From: Paenibacillus lutimineralis
GTDB lineage: Bacteria > Bacillota > Bacilli > Paenibacillales > Paenibacillaceae
Direction of reading: 5' to 3'
DNA: 64,000 bases
Assembly: GCF_003991425.1 (NCBI RefSeq)
Contig: NZ_CP034346.1
Span: forward strand, 2,269,501 to 2,333,500
Every line of letters starts with the position of its first letter. Position 1 is the first letter of the stretch. Shown piece by piece: positions 50,683 through 60,763 of the stretch. The notes below the pieces were generated by a model, which ran no database searches, was not told the DNA's origin, and worked only from the letters and a program-made list of their open reading frames with translations. A program made the translations under genes and the position numbers.

Positions 50683-51402
50683 TCAGATCCGGCAAATTTC
50701 ATTCGGACATAGCTCACAGTGGCACATGTCCTGTAGCATAACAAGGTCTTTAATGACGATCATGCCGTTCACATATTCGAGCGCGTCTTTCTTGCGCAGA
50801 TCGCTGAGCATACGGTTAACGCTCTCACGGGTAGCACCGATCATGTTGGACAAGTCGGTATGCGTGATTTTCTTGTTAATAAGAATGGAGTCTCCATAGG
50901 GCTCACCGTAAGTATTACTAAGACGGATCAGAGTAGAAGTGAGCGCACCAGGTTTGCCGTACATCATCAGGTCGCGGAATTTAGTCTGGGTCAGTCGGTG
51001 ATGGATTCCCATCCATTTCATGAAATCGATTGAAAAATCGCAATGCTGACAAATCATGATCTCCAGATCCTTCTGCTCGATTACACCGACCTCGCTGTCT
51101 TCGATCACTTCAGCGGTGAAGCTGTGCTTCATACTAAAGAAAGGATCGGCCTGTCCGACCATATCGCCGCGACCATACATATATAGAATAAGTTCTTTGC
51201 CTTCATCGGTGGATTTGGTTAATTTTACTCGCCCGCGCTTAATGTAGAATAGCTTATCGGAAAGATCGCCTTCCCAGAAAAGATGCGTTCCCTCGGGATA
51301 AGATTTATCCTTCATCGTAACAAGAAGCCTATTGAAGTTTTGCTCGGAGAAACAACTTGTATTGCCGCGGGGCATGGTGGTATTTACGCTTTCACTCATC
51401 AT
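50683..51402 (-). CDS. fnr: Fnr-type oxygen-sensing regulator
   Basis: This 239-aa Crp/Fnr protein has a beta-roll sensor (about 25-125), a dimer helix, and a C-terminal helix-turn-helix ITHTDLSNMIGATRESVNRMLSDL. The extreme C-terminus MCHCELCPNEIC carries several cysteines, as in Bacillus subtilis Fnr where C-terminal cysteines hold a 4Fe-4S cluster that activates DNA binding without oxygen. It is the likely activator at the FNR boxes before adhE (51707), pflB (54499-54648) and perhaps hmp. AAGGGG precedes the start. Confidence 0.9.
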   Translation of the reverse strand: MMSESVNTTMPRGNTSCFSEQNFNRLLVTMKDKSYPEGTHLFWEGDLSDKLFYIKRGRVKLTKSTDEGKELILYMYGRGDMVGQADPFFSMKHSFTAEVIEDSEVGVIEQKDLEIMICQHCDFSIDFMKWMGIHHRLTQTKFRDLMMYGKPGALTSTLIRLSNTYGEPYGDSILINKKITHTDLSNMIGATRESVNRMLSDLRKKDALEYVNGMIVIKDLVMLQDMCHCELCPNEICRI

Positions 51403-51706
51403 CGATTTCCCCTTTTATACGGAATTTGTTCTAAATTTTCTGAAAATTTTAAATTATTTTAAATTAATTATATAACGATTATTTGATTTTGGGTCGCCTC
51501 TAATACGTCTAAAAGTGTCTAATTTTTAACATTGTGACTAATTTCACTTTGGAAGCGTTATCCAATTACAAATATGTTCGCTAAACGTGAAACTTAGTTT
51601 GTTAAATTGCTTAAAGTTTAGAACCAAGCAAAAAGGAACATCTTATATGTAAGAACATGATGAAAATATACACCCAAAGATGAAAGTTTTCAACTATTTT
51701 AAACTA
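51403..51706. other. AT-rich gap between fnr and the adhE promoter
   Basis: About 300 bp with A/T runs that probably carry the divergent fnr promoter. No open frame or strong hairpin is seen. Confidence 0.5.
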
Positions 51707-51811
51707 TGTGAAAAAATTCACTATACAAATGAAAACCGATATGCTATGATCAAATCATAAAGAGAAGCACAAAGCTTCCAAGGGATGAACCTACAAGTGA
51801 AATATTTCACG
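51707..51811 (+). promoter_or_regulatory. FNR-dependent adhE promoter
   Basis: TGTGA-AAAAAT-TCACT at 51707-51722 is an FNR box centred about 42 bp before the start site implied by the -10 TATGAT at 51745-51750, the position of a class II FNR activator. A second dyad, AGTGA-AATATT-TCACG, lies in the leader at 51796-51811, where it could repress or bind a Crp/Fnr paralogue. Confidence 0.75.
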
Positions 51812-51858
51812 AACCCTAAAAGACAGGTGCATCCATTAACTTTAGGAGGATGAGAGAG

Positions 51859-54477
51859 ATGGCCGTTAAAAATGAAGTTGCGACCAAGGTCCAACAGCCA
51901 ACTGCGCAAGAGTATGTTCAGACGTTGATTGACAAAGCAAACAAAGCACAAGAAGCTTTCATGGGTATGGATCAAGAACAAATTGATTCCATCGTACAGG
52001 CAATGGCACTTGCTGGTCTAGACAAACATATGTACTTGGCGAAGATGGCCGTAGAAGAAACTGGCCGCGGCGTGTACGAGGACAAGATCATTAAGAACAT
52101 GTTCGCTACGGAATACATCTACCACAGTATCAAGTATGATAAGACGGTTGGTGTTATTGAAGACAATGAATATGATAGCTTCCAGAAAATCGCCGAGCCA
52201 GTCGGTATCATCATGGGGATCACTCCAGTAACCAACCCGACATCGACGACGATCTTCAAAGCCCTTATCGCGATCAAGACTCGTAACCCGATTATTTTCG
52301 GATTCCATCCATCCGCTCAACGTTGCAGTGCTGAAGCAGCTCAAATCTTGCTTGACGCAGCGGTTAAACATGGCGCACCTGCCGATTGCATTCAATGGAT
52401 CGAGAATCCGTCCATGGATCGTACGAATGCTCTGATGAATCATAACGACATTGCCTGCATCCTGGCAACTGGCGGTTCTGCAATGGTTAAAGCGGCATAC
52501 AGCTGCGGCAAACCGGCTTTAGGTGTAGGTCCTGGTAACGTTCCATGCTTCATCGAGAAGAGTGCAGACATCGATCAAGCCGTAAATGACCTCATCCTAT
52601 CTAAGACATTCGACAACGGTATGATTTGTGCTTCTGAACAAGCGGTTATTATCGAAGAACCGATCTTCGATCAAGTAAAGAAGAAAATGATAGCTAACGG
52701 ATGCTATTTTGTAAATAAAGAAGAAGCAGGTAAATTGACCAAGGGAGCAATTAATGTGGATAAATGTGCCGTGAATCCGGCGATCGTAGGTCAATCTGCT
52801 GTAAAAATTGCTGAAATGTGCGGTATCGATGTACCGGCAGGAACTAAAATTCTCGTGGCAGAAATTGATGGTGTAGGTCCTAAATTCCCATTGTCTGCTG
52901 AGAAGCTTAGCCCAGTGCTGGCCTGCTACAAGGTGAAGAATGCAGAGCAAGGCATCAACCTCGCGCTTGAAGTTGTATCGTTCGGCGGAATGGGTCACTC
53001 TTCGGTCATCCATTCGAATAATGACGAAGTAATTAAGAAGTACTCCGACCGTATGCCTACTTGCCGGATCCTGGTTAACCAGCCATCTTCGCAAGGCGGT
53101 ATCGGCGATATCTATAATACGAACCTGCCATCGTTGACACTAGGCTGCGGCTCGTATGGTCGCAACTCGACATCGTCGAACGTAACAGCCGTCAATCTGA
53201 TCAACGTGAAAAGGGTGAATCATCGTACCGTGAATATGCAATGGTTCAAAGTACCGGATAAGATTTATTTTGAAAAGGGATCGACTCAATATCTTGCCAA
53301 AATGCCTGACATCAGTCGCGTGTTGATCGTGACAGACCCAATGATGGTTAAACTGGGATATGTAGAGAGAGTCGAGCATTATCTCCGTCAACGTCAAACG
53401 CCGGTTGCGATTGAAGTCTTCTCGGATGTAGAGCCGGATCCATCGACAACTACGGTTGAACGCGGAACTGAGCTGATGAACAAATTCCAGCCAGACTGCA
53501 TTATTGCACTTGGTGGCGGTTCGCCGATGGACGCTGCGAAAGGAATGTGGCTGTTCTACGAATATCCAGATACAAGCTTCCACAACCTCAAGCAAAAATT
53601 CATGGATATCCGCAAGCGGATTTATAAATACCCTCGTCTCGGACAAAAGGCGAAATTCGTTGCCATTCCGACGACTTCGGGTACCGGTTCGGAAGTAACT
53701 TCGTTCGCAGTTATTACTGATAAAGTTAATGGTAATACAAAATATCCTTTGGCAGATTATGAGCTAACTCCAGATGTAGCTATCATCGATCCTGAATTCG
53801 TATATACACTGCCAAAGACCGCTGTTGCTGATACCGGGATGGATGTATTGACTCATGCGATCGAGGCTTATGTCTCGGTGATGGCTAGTGATTATACAGA
53901 TGGACTTGCGATCAAAGCAATTCAGCTGGTGTTCCAGTACCTTGAGAAATCAGCGCTTACTGGCGACAAGCTAGCCCGCGAGAAAATGCACAATGCTTCG
54001 ACATTGGCAGGTATGGCCTTCGCCAACGCCTTCCTGGGTATTAACCATAGCTTGGCGCATAAATGGGGCGGACAATATCATACAGCACACGGCCGTACGA
54101 ATGCGATCTTGATGCCGCATGTTATTCGCTACAATGCCAAGAAACCGACCAAATTCGCAGCATGGCCTAAATACAGACATTTCGTGGCTGATGAGCGTTA
54201 TGCAGAAATCGCCCGCATTCTTGGCTTGCCGGCTCGCACTACTGAAGAAGGCATCAAGAGCTTGATCAATGCGATCCGTGACTTGAACAGAAAGCTTGGC
54301 ATTCCTGAGAGCTTCCAGGAGCTCGGCTTCGATCCGAAGGATTTCGAGTCGAAGGTAGATTATTTGGCTGACCGTGCCTTCGAAGACCAATGTACAACAG
54401 CAAACCCTAAGCTCCCATTGGTCACTGAACTGGCGGAAGTATACCGCGATGCCTTCTACGGAAGATTTGACGAATAA
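51859..54477 (+). CDS. adhE: Bifunctional acetaldehyde-CoA/alcohol dehydrogenase
   Basis: This 872-aa fermentation enzyme reduces acetyl-CoA to ethanol in two steps, re-oxidising two NADH. The N-terminal aldehyde dehydrogenase half has [15 protein letters not shown] and the catalytic Cys in [12 protein letters not shown] (about residue 245). The C-terminal iron alcohol dehydrogenase half has [29 protein letters not shown] and the iron-binding His in [21 protein letters not shown]. Full length, with the normal linker. AGGAGG nine bases before 51859 fixes the start. It is under an FNR promoter and next to pflB/pflA. Confidence 0.96.
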   Translation: MAVKNEVATKVQQPTAQEYVQTLIDKANKAQEAFMGMDQEQIDSIVQAMALAGLDKHMYLAKMAVEETGRGVYEDKIIKNMFATEYIYHSIKYDKTVGVIEDNEYDSFQKIAEPVGIIMGITPVTNPTSTTIFKALIAIKTRNPIIFGFHPSAQRCSAEAAQILLDAAVKHGAPADCIQWIENPSMDRTNALMNHNDIACILATGGSAMVKAAYSCGKPALGVGPGNVPCFIEKSADIDQAVNDLILSKTFDNGMICASEQAVIIEEPIFDQVKKKMIANGCYFVNKEEAGKLTKGAINVDKCAVNPAIVGQSAVKIAEMCGIDVPAGTKILVAEIDGVGPKFPLSAEKLSPVLACYKVKNAEQGINLALEVVSFGGMGHSSVIHSNNDEVIKKYSDRMPTCRILVNQPSSQGGIGDIYNTNLPSLTLGCGSYGRNSTSSNVTAVNLINVKRVNHRTVNMQWFKVPDKIYFEKGSTQYLAKMPDISRVLIVTDPMMVKLGYVERVEHYLRQRQTPVAIEVFSDVEPDPSTTTVERGTELMNKFQPDCIIALGGGSPMDAAKGMWLFYEYPDTSFHNLKQKFMDIRKRIYKYPRLGQKAKFVAIPTTSGTGSEVTSFAVITDKVNGNTKYPLADYELTPDVAIIDPEFVYTLPKTAVADTGMDVLTHAIEAYVSVMASDYTDGLAIKAIQLVFQYLEKSALTGDKLAREKMHNASTLAGMAFANAFLGINHSLAHKWGGQYHTAHGRTNAILMPHVIRYNAKKPTKFAAWPKYRHFVADERYAEIARILGLPARTTEEGIKSLINAIRDLNRKLGIPESFQELGFDPKDFESKVDYLADRAFEDQCTTANPKLPLVTELAEVYRDAFYGRFDE

Positions 54478-54498
54478 TTGAACAAATGCAAGGAAAAT

Positions 54499-54562
54499 CG
54501 TGACAAATATCACTTCGATTGTGATATTTGTCACAATCATTTATGCGGGATTGATGTATGAT
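54499..54562 (+). promoter_or_regulatory. Distal FNR-dependent pfl promoter and adhE hairpin
   Basis: CGTGACAAATATCACT (54499-54514) and the perfect box TGTGATATTTGTCACA (54520-54535) form one large palindrome (54500-54534), which may also end adhE mRNA. The second box is centred 41.5 bp before the start site predicted from TATGAT at 54557-54562, a class II position. Confidence 0.7.
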
Positions 54563-54585
54563 TATGACATAAACGATCCCGCATA
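54542..54585. repeat. Ten-base stem between the two pfl promoters
   Basis: TATGCGGGAT and ATCCCGCATA pair perfectly around a loop containing TATGATTATGACATA. It lies downstream of the distal start site and may be a processing or pause site in the pfl leader. Confidence 0.5.
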
Positions 54586-54632
54586 TTTGAGTAATAGGTG
54601 ATTGGTTTTCATAGGTTCATTAGTGTATGAAA

Positions 54633-54679
54633 TGTGAAAATTATCACAAATTTTAGGGATCACGAGGCGCGAGTATATC
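54633..54679 (+). promoter_or_regulatory. Proximal FNR-dependent pfl promoter
   Basis: TGTGA-AAATTA-TCACA at 54633-54648 is a perfect FNR box, with a -10-like TATATC at 54674-54679. Spacing again fits class II activation. pflB thus seems to have tandem FNR promoters. Confidence 0.7.
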
Positions 54680-54722
54680 CTTCAACCGCGTGCTCCAAAC
54701 TATATATATGGAGGGAATAAAG

Positions 54723-56993
54723 ATGTCGGTGATTGAGAGAGAAGTAAAAGGTAATCAAGAAGTTCAATCCGCATGGAGAGGCTTCAAAGCAGGTAAGTGG
54801 ATGAGAGAAGTCAATGTTCGCGATTTTATTCAAGGCAACGTTGCTTCCTATGAAGGGGATGAATCCTTCCTTCAAGGTGCTACTGCTAACACTAAAGCAC
54901 TCTGGGAGATCATTTCCGATCTGACTAAGAAAGAACGCGAAGCTGGCGGTGTACTTGATGTAGATGTTAACACACCTTCCGCCATTACTTCACATGCTGC
55001 TGGTTATTTAGATAAAGATAAGGAACAAATTGTAGGCTTGCAAGCAGACGAGCCTTTCAAACGCACGATTCATCCGTATGGTGGTATCAACATGGTACTC
55101 AATTCCTGTAAAGCTTACGGATTTGATCTGCCGGGCGAAATCGTAGAACTGTTCACAAAAATTCGTAAAACGCATAACCAAGGTGTTTTCGATGCTTATA
55201 CATCCGAGATGAGAGCATGCCGCAAAGCGGGCATCATCACTGGTCTTCCAGATGCTTACGGCCGTGGCCGTATTATCGGCGACTATCGCCGTGTGGCCCT
55301 TTACGGTATTGATTTCTTGATCAAACAGAAGAAAGAAGAATTGAATAGCCTTGAAGTTGATGTGATCGATGAAGATGTAATTCGTCTTCGTGAAGAGATC
55401 TCTGAGCAAATCCGTGCTCTGCAAGAGTTGAAAGAACTGGGCCAAATGTACGGCTTCGACATTTCCAGACCAGCTGAAAATGCTAAAGAAGCAGTTCAAT
55501 GGGTATACTTCGGTTACCTCGCAGCTGTTAAAGAACAAGACGGTGCAGCAATGTCACTTGGTCGTGTATCCTCGTTCCTCGACACTTATATCGAACGTGA
55601 TCTGGCTGAAGGTACTTTGACTGAAGAAACTGCACAAGAATTGGTTGACCATTTCGTTATGAAATTGCGTATCGTTAAATTCTTGCGTACTCCTGAATAC
55701 AACGATCTGTTCAGCGGTGACCCAACTTGGGTAACTGAATCGATCGGTGGTATGGCTGAGAACGGCAGAACGCTCGTAACGAAGAACAGCTTCCGCTTCT
55801 TGCATACACTGTACAACCTGGGACCTGCTCCAGAGCCTAACTTGACTGTTCTTTGGTCCGAGAAATTGCCTGAAGGCTTCAAGAAGTTCGCTGCAAAAGT
55901 ATCGATCGAGACTAGCTCGATTCAATACGAGAACGACGATTTGATGCGTCCAATCTACAGCGATGACTACGGTATTGCTTGCTGCGTATCCGCGATGAGA
56001 ATCGGTAAGCAAATGCAATTCTTCGGCGCACGTGCTAACTTGGCTAAAGTATTGCTATATGCGATCAACGGTGGTAAAGACGAGAAATCCGGTGCACAAG
56101 TAGGTCCTGAATATCAACCGATTACTTCGGAATATCTGGATTATGACGAAGTTATGAAACGCTTCATTCCTATGATGGAATGGCTGGCTAAGACTTATGT
56201 TAACTCCTTGAATGTTATTCACTATATGCATGATAAATACTGCTACGAACGCATCGAGATGGCATTGCATGACCGTGACATTCTGCGTACGATGGCTTGC
56301 GGTATCGCAGGTTTGTCGGTAGCTACCGACTCCTTGAGCGCTATTAAATATGCTAAGGTTAAACCAATCCGTAACGAAAATGGCATCGCCGTTGACTTCG
56401 AAATCGAAGGCGAATATCCTTGCTACGGTAACAACGATAACAAAGTTGATGATATTGCAGTTAAGCTCGTTGAGACCTTCATGGGCATGATCCGCAAGCA
56501 CAAAACTTACCGTAATTCGTTGCCAACACAATCGGTATTGACGATTACTTCCAACGTAGTATATGGTAAGAAAACAGGTAGCACTCCAGACGGACGTAAA
56601 GCTGGCGAACCATTTGCACCAGGTGCTAACCCAATGCATGGCCGTGACAAGAAGGGTGCTCTTGCTTCCTTGAGCTCGGTTGCTAAGCTTCCTTACGAAC
56701 ACAGCTTGGATGGTATCTCGAATACCTTCTCAATCGTTCCTAAGGCACTAGGTAAAGATGCTGAGACTCGTAAATCCAACCTCGTATCGATGATGGATGG
56801 ATATTTCGGCAGCGATGCTCACCACCTGAACGTTAACGTATTCGACCGCGAACAATTGATCGACGCTATGGATCATCCAGAGAATTATCCTCAATTGACC
56901 ATTCGCGTATCGGGCTATGCTGTTAACTTCATCAAGCTGACTCGCGAACAACAACTTGACGTTATTAACCGTACCTTCCACGGTTCGATGTAA
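54723..56993 (+). CDS. pflB: Formate C-acetyltransferase (pyruvate formate-lyase)
   Basis: This 756-aa glycyl-radical enzyme splits pyruvate into acetyl-CoA and formate in anaerobic fermentation. The adjacent catalytic cysteines are in [16 protein letters not shown] (about residue 423) and the radical glycine is in [14 protein letters not shown] near the C-terminus (about residue 731). Length is normal. The start at 54723 has GGAGGG upstream; the in-frame codons from 54690 are unlikely. It is followed by its activase gene and preceded by tandem FNR boxes. It supplies acetyl-CoA for AdhE. Confidence 0.96.
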   Translation: MSVIEREVKGNQEVQSAWRGFKAGKWMREVNVRDFIQGNVASYEGDESFLQGATANTKALWEIISDLTKKEREAGGVLDVDVNTPSAITSHAAGYLDKDKEQIVGLQADEPFKRTIHPYGGINMVLNSCKAYGFDLPGEIVELFTKIRKTHNQGVFDAYTSEMRACRKAGIITGLPDAYGRGRIIGDYRRVALYGIDFLIKQKKEELNSLEVDVIDEDVIRLREEISEQIRALQELKELGQMYGFDISRPAENAKEAVQWVYFGYLAAVKEQDGAAMSLGRVSSFLDTYIERDLAEGTLTEETAQELVDHFVMKLRIVKFLRTPEYNDLFSGDPTWVTESIGGMAENGRTLVTKNSFRFLHTLYNLGPAPEPNLTVLWSEKLPEGFKKFAAKVSIETSSIQYENDDLMRPIYSDDYGIACCVSAMRIGKQMQFFGARANLAKVLLYAINGGKDEKSGAQVGPEYQPITSEYLDYDEVMKRFIPMMEWLAKTYVNSLNVIHYMHDKYCYERIEMALHDRDILRTMACGIAGLSVATDSLSAIKYAKVKPIRNENGIAVDFEIEGEYPCYGNNDNKVDDIAVKLVETFMGMIRKHKTYRNSLPTQSVLTITSNVVYGKKTGSTPDGRKAGEPFAPGANPMHGRDKKGALASLSSVAKLPYEHSLDGISNTFSIVPKALGKDAETRKSNLVSMMDGYFGSDAHHLNVNVFDREQLIDAMDHPENYPQLTIRVSGYAVNFIKLTREQQLDVINRTFHGSM

Positions 56994-57067
56994 TAACGGG
57001 ATCTGAATAGTCTTAGAGATTGTGGCTATACATCAGGCAGCCTCAATGAGAAAGGGTGGCGAACAAT

Positions 57068-57808
57068 ATGCTTAAAGGTCGTATTCATTCATTAGAAACA
57101 TTCGGAACGGTAGATGGACCGGGTATACGCTTCGTACTCTTCATGCAGGGCTGCCTGCTGCAATGCCAATATTGCCATAACCCCGATACCTGGAGCCTCA
57201 CGGAAGGCAAGGAAATGACAGTGGAAGAGGTCCTGGCTGAAATTGAGCCATATCTGAGCTACTATCGTTCGTCAGGCGGCGGGTTAACCGTATCCGGCGG
57301 GGAAGCGACGTTACAGGCTCCATTCGTCACTGAATTGTTCCGTGAAGTGAAGAAGCGCTGGAACCTGCACACTTGCCTGGATACGAACGGATACAATGAA
57401 GGCGATAAGATCCGCGATTTGCTGGATGTGACGGATCTGGTCATGCTTGATTTGAAGCATATCGACAATGAGAAGCATATCAAATTGACCGGCAAACCGA
57501 ATGAGCGCATGTTGAACATGGCGCATTGGTTGTCTGATCATAACCGTAAAATGTGGATTCGTCACGTATTTGTACCGGGGATCCACGACGATGAACAGGA
57601 TTTGATCCATCTTGGCAAGTTTATCGGCGGCCTGCATGGTGTAGAGAAGTTTGAAATACTTCCTTATCATACAATGGGGATCTATAAATGGCAGGAGCTA
57701 GGTTGGGATTACCCTCTAGAGGGCGTTCCTTCTCCAACAGCGGAGGAGATCGAACGGGCGAATCGCCTGATCGAAGAGGGGCGGCAGCAGGTAGTTACAG
57801 CGAAGTAA
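57068..57808 (+). CDS. pflA: Pyruvate formate-lyase activating enzyme
   Basis: This 246-aa radical SAM enzyme generates the glycyl radical in PflB. The CxxxCxxC cluster motif is in GCLLQCQYCHNPDTW (about residues 27-35). The GGE-like SAM site is in SGGGLTVSGGEATLQ. Length is normal. GAAAGGGTGG favours the ATG at 57068 over the GTG at 57056. The 75-bp gap after pflB has no strong terminator, so the two are probably one transcript. Confidence 0.95.
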   Translation: MLKGRIHSLETFGTVDGPGIRFVLFMQGCLLQCQYCHNPDTWSLTEGKEMTVEEVLAEIEPYLSYYRSSGGGLTVSGGEATLQAPFVTELFREVKKRWNLHTCLDTNGYNEGDKIRDLLDVTDLVMLDLKHIDNEKHIKLTGKPNERMLNMAHWLSDHNRKMWIRHVFVPGIHDDEQDLIHLGKFIGGLHGVEKFEILPYHTMGIYKWQELGWDYPLEGVPSPTAEEIERANRLIEEGRQQVVTAK

Positions 57809-57852
57809 GTATTATATCAGTTAACTGACTTAATCCATATTACTAACCCACA

Positions 57853-57899
57853 CAAACGGTTGAATTTGACATGACTTGTCAGATTTAACCGTTTTTTTA
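57853..57899 (+). terminator. Terminator of the pfl operon
   Basis: AAACGGTTGAATTTGAC and GTCAGATTTAACCGTTT pair with few mismatches and end in seven T residues. Confidence 0.85.
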
Positions 57900-58286
57900 T
57901 GTTATTTTGATTACCGACAGAGTCGTTCATCTATTCTACCTGATCACTGGATGATTTTATCCCTAAGAAGATAATTTATGATCTTACTGGTGCTGAAATA
58001 TATTACTAAAATGGGGATGTAAGGAAATTGGCTCGTAACAAAATTAGTTGTTGACAACTTAATCTAATACTACAATTTACCTTTTGGTAATAATATGCAT
58101 ACCCAAGTATCTTTTATTTGGGTGGTTCGTATCCATTATCGGAAAAAGAAAGTCAGAGACAACAACACACAGAGAACCTGTTACTAGGCTAGCATATAAT
58201 GAATATGATCGATTCGAATATCTGAATAAACTGTCAACTAACTAATTTTGCGATAGAGCAATACAAATAGAAAAAGAGGGCGAACG
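57900..58286. other. Gap before the peptide cluster
   Basis: An AT-rich gap of about 390 bp. No gene or strong hairpin is seen. It presumably carries the promoter of the LytTR regulator. The base composition changes here from the GC-richer pfl genes to the AT-rich cluster. Confidence 0.5.
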
Positions 58287-59084
58287 ATGTCAAATGTGTT
58301 TAAAAAGGGATTAACCTGTGTTATTGCTGATAATCATGCTCAATCAAGGTTCAAAATAGTTGAACAAGTCACAAACTTAGGGTTCTATGTTGTTGACACA
58401 CCTGCTTCTGGCGATGGATTAATTGATAGCGTTTACAAATTTATGCCTGACCTGATTATAACGGGTGTTTTATTAGATAGAACAGATGGGATAACTGCAT
58501 GTGAATATATTAAAAAACAAGGATTTAACTCTCCCATCATCATTATTTCACGTTCAACTCTCTCCAAACATTATTCAGCTGCGTTTGAGTTAGAGTGTAT
58601 TGACTATATTAATCTTCCTTTACCTTATGAGAGATTTAAAAGGGCGATAATGCGAGCAAAGAAAAGAATTGAACAACATAAAAAAACATTGCTTATGGAG
58701 GAAAATAACATTAAAAGAATAAGGGTAAAACATCGGTACCATACGATTGACATTAATGAAAACAGTATGATTTATATAGAAAAGGTTGATAGAAGAAAAT
58801 ATGAAATTTGTCTCACGGAAGGAAGAGTAATTGAAACAAGTTCTAGTTTGGAGGAAATTCAAGCGGCGTGTTCAAAGTCCATCATGAGGCCTCATCGCAG
58901 TTTTTTGGTTAACCTAGACCACATTAAAATGGTTATACCTGACCCCATAATCCAAGGAAATTATCTCATTGTATACCCTTCTATTGTTAAGAACATTCCT
59001 CTCACTCGTCGAAATTACAAACAATTTTTATATCTTACTCGCAATGAATTCTTTCAAGCCTATAATTCCAGATCAATAACCTAA
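58287..59084 (+). CDS. LytTR-type response regulator with degenerate receiver
   Basis: This 265-aa protein has an N-terminal receiver domain (about 8-125) and a C-terminal LytTR DNA-binding domain (about 145-255: IRVKHRYHTIDINENSMIYIEKVDRR and MRPHRSFLVNLDHIKMV). In the receiver the phospho-acceptor position in PDLIITGVLLDRTDG is Gly60, not Asp. Only one of the two acidic pocket residues remains (D15, then N16), and the conserved Lys is Leu110 (YINLPLP). Phosphorylation is therefore unlikely. No sensor kinase is adjacent. LytTR regulators typically control bacteriocin and signal-peptide genes, and a peptide cluster follows directly. Confidence 0.82.
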   Translation: MSNVFKKGLTCVIADNHAQSRFKIVEQVTNLGFYVVDTPASGDGLIDSVYKFMPDLIITGVLLDRTDGITACEYIKKQGFNSPIIIISRSTLSKHYSAAFELECIDYINLPLPYERFKRAIMRAKKRIEQHKKTLLMEENNIKRIRVKHRYHTIDINENSMIYIEKVDRRKYEICLTEGRVIETSSSLEEIQAACSKSIMRPHRSFLVNLDHIKMVIPDPIIQGNYLIVYPSIVKNIPLTRRNYKQFLYLTRNEFFQAYNSRSIT

Positions 59085-59251
59085 TAGGACAAGAATATCG
59101 CCTTTCTGGCCTATAACATCACCGTTTAATCCCTGGCTATACACATAGTGTTTTATTCCTTTTATAGTAAAGGACAGAGAATAGTTATTTAAAATTAAAA
59201 CTACAAGAAAGTAAGTTATCTTTCAATGAATAGGTTTGGAGGGAGATGGGT
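59085..59251 (+). promoter_or_regulatory. Promoter region of the peptide cluster
   Basis: GTTTAATCCC (59124-59133) and GTTTTATTCC (59150-59159) are direct repeats, 26 bp apart, upstream of a TATAGT -10-like element (about 59165). Paired direct repeats are the usual LytTR target, but the spacing differs from the known 21-22 bp. TTGGAGGGAGATGGGT is the strong ribosome site of the next gene. Confidence 0.35.
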
Positions 59252-59425
59252 ATGAAGCTTCAACATCATCTTAATTTAATGACAATAGGAGACGACACAG
59301 TTGAGGATCTAAATCGAGCCTTTTACTCTCCATTGAGTAACCCAACTATTTATAACGGTATTAGTATTCAGTCGATTGAACCGATCTCGCCAATTTACGT
59401 GCTATGGCATGACACTCAAAGGTGA
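59252..59425 (+). CDS. 57-aa peptide of unknown function, candidate precursor
   Basis: This 57-codon gene has one of the strongest ribosome sites in the region (GGAGGGAGATGG). The peptide begins MKLQHHLNLMTIGDD and ends PISPIYVLWHDTQR. It has no cysteine, is mildly acidic in the first half (DDTVEDLN) and has a hydrophobic, Pro- and Ile-rich second half (residues 27-52). There is no classical signal peptide or double-Gly leader. It is four bases ahead of the MauE-like gene, so it is cotranscribed. It could be a peptide precursor, an immunity or a chaperone peptide; I cannot decide. Confidence 0.5.
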   Translation: MKLQHHLNLMTIGDDTVEDLNRAFYSPLSNPTIYNGISIQSIEPISPIYVLWHDTQR

Positions 59426-59429
59426 TCAG

Positions 59430-59961
59430 ATGGAATTTATATTATTTATAAACCTTCTGGTTGGTAATATTTTTTTGAGTACTGGCTTATCGAAGTGCTT
59501 TAGTTTAACAGCATTTGAAGAAGCAATATCACAGTTTACTAATTTTCGTAATCCTAAAATCATCGGGTTGATATCGCGAGCGTTTGTTGTATTGGAAATC
59601 CTATGTGGTGGCTTATTAGTTTGTTCGTTTTTATACAAGGTAGCAGCAATCCTAGTCATAGTCATGTTAATTATGTTCTCAATGTTGATTGTACGTCATC
59701 TTAATAAAAAAAACGAATCTTACTTGTCACTGTGGCGGAGCGCTAGGAAATGAAGAGATTAACATTGGAATACCAGTAAGGAATTTAGTATTAATTATTG
59801 CCTTATTATTTACGATAACAGCTCCTGAAATACCGGTTATCCTTCAACTATTAATTGAAATAGAGTACCTGAAGGCATGGTTGATAACAGAATTACTTGT
59901 GCTATGTTTATTAGCAACCTATTATTTCAGTTTAAAATTGAATGCGCTTACTAAAGTTTAG
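59430..59961 (+). pseudogene. MauE/DoxX-like redox membrane protein, frame broken at an A8 run
   Basis: The frame from 59430 encodes a membrane protein with helices at about residues 1-20, 40-65 and 68-92, then ends at 59753. A second frame up to 59961 continues with CHCGGALGNEEINIGIPVRN, the Cys-x-Cys and RN signature of MauE-type proteins, and two more helices. A run of eight A residues at 59706-59713 separates the frames; with seven the protein would read through as about 177 aa. MauE-type proteins pass electrons to or from periplasmic thiols. It may be a mutation, a sequencing error or transcriptional slippage. Confidence 0.6.
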
Positions 59962-59981
59962 ATATTTGATCCAAAGGAAAA

Positions 59982-60611
59982 GTGTGGTGTTTATACTTGG
60001 GATGGATAATAGGAGTTAATTTAACAATTTCGTCGCTGTTATTGTTTTGTTTTATATATTTTGGGTTGAAATCTATGCGATGGCTTAAAGTATCATTTCA
60101 GAGGATAGAGTCGAGTATTTTACCAAGTTTGTCTATGCCTGTATCTAGTTTACCCATTCCCGCACATTATGGTTTGCGTGAAAATGCAGTTTTTCCAGAT
60201 ATACAAGTGCTGGATATGGACACACAACAGCCGACGGCATTTGAACTTAACTTAAGGGAATCTGTTGTACTAATAACGTTACTTGGATGTCAATCGTGCG
60301 AGCAAACTTTGAAGCAGATGAAAATATATAATTTTAATGCATTTGAATTTGATATGGTCGTCTTAACGTTCCTCTATCCAGGAGTGTATTATGCTGAGGA
60401 TAAGATTGCTAGACATAATGCATTCCTCAAGGCACTAAGCATAAGTAAAAAGTTTATCGTTCTTGAAGAGGCTATTAATCAATTGGAGATAACTTCATTT
60501 CCGACACTAATGCGGATAAGTCCCGATGGTAAGGTTATTGGAACATATTTGGCCGATGCTCATCAAATTGCGCCTCATTTTCAATCAAGTGGAATCGATA
60601 TAGCTTCATAA
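59982..60611 (+). CDS. Membrane-anchored TlpA/MauD-like thioredoxin-fold protein
   Basis: This 209-aa protein has one N-terminal transmembrane helix (about residues 5-28) and an extracellular thioredoxin-like domain. The redox motif is CxxC in LLGCQSCEQTL (Cys103, Cys106), and a cis-Pro loop is in ITSFPTLMRISPDG. It lacks a thioredoxin WCGPC, like MauD/TlpA proteins that partner MauE. It probably makes or reduces disulfides on the cell surface. The start is a GTG at 59982 behind CAAAGGAAAA. It lies directly before the Cys-rich 28-aa peptide, which is the obvious candidate substrate. Confidence 0.72.
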   Translation: MWCLYLGWIIGVNLTISSLLLFCFIYFGLKSMRWLKVSFQRIESSILPSLSMPVSSLPIPAHYGLRENAVFPDIQVLDMDTQQPTAFELNLRESVVLITLLGCQSCEQTLKQMKIYNFNAFEFDMVVLTFLYPGVYYAEDKIARHNAFLKALSISKKFIVLEEAINQLEITSFPTLMRISPDGKVIGTYLADAHQIAPHFQSSGIDIAS

Positions 60612-60647
60612 TGGAATGAAATAACTCTATGAAAGGAGGTGAAATAA

Positions 60648-60734
60648 ATGGCGTGCGTATATGATCCGGGTTGCTGGGGAAACAATGGTCCACCGCTAAG
60701 AGATGATAAAACAGGAAGATGTTGCTCGAACTAA
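60648..60734 (+). CDS. 28-aa cysteine-rich peptide, candidate bacteriocin or signal
   Basis: This 28-codon gene follows the strongest ribosome site in the cluster (AAAGGAGGTG, eight bases from the ATG). It reads MACVYDPGCWGNNGPPL and ends DKTGRCCSN, with Cys at positions 3, 9, 25 and 26 and no leader long enough for a signal peptide. Two disulfides are possible. It lies between a thiol-redox pair and an ABC exporter, and a terminator follows immediately, so its mRNA can be abundant. This fits a small secreted peptide whose disulfides are made by the neighbouring proteins. The function is not known. Confidence 0.6.
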   Translation: MACVYDPGCWGNNGPPLRDDKTGRCCSN

Positions 60735-60763
60735 TAAATGATATATCCTAGGCATTAAAAGTG

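Noticed and set aside
53971..55538. Long open frames antisense to adhE and pflB
   Set aside because: They lie within highly conserved fermentation genes, have no ribosome sites or recognisable domains, and follow from the codon bias of the sense strand.
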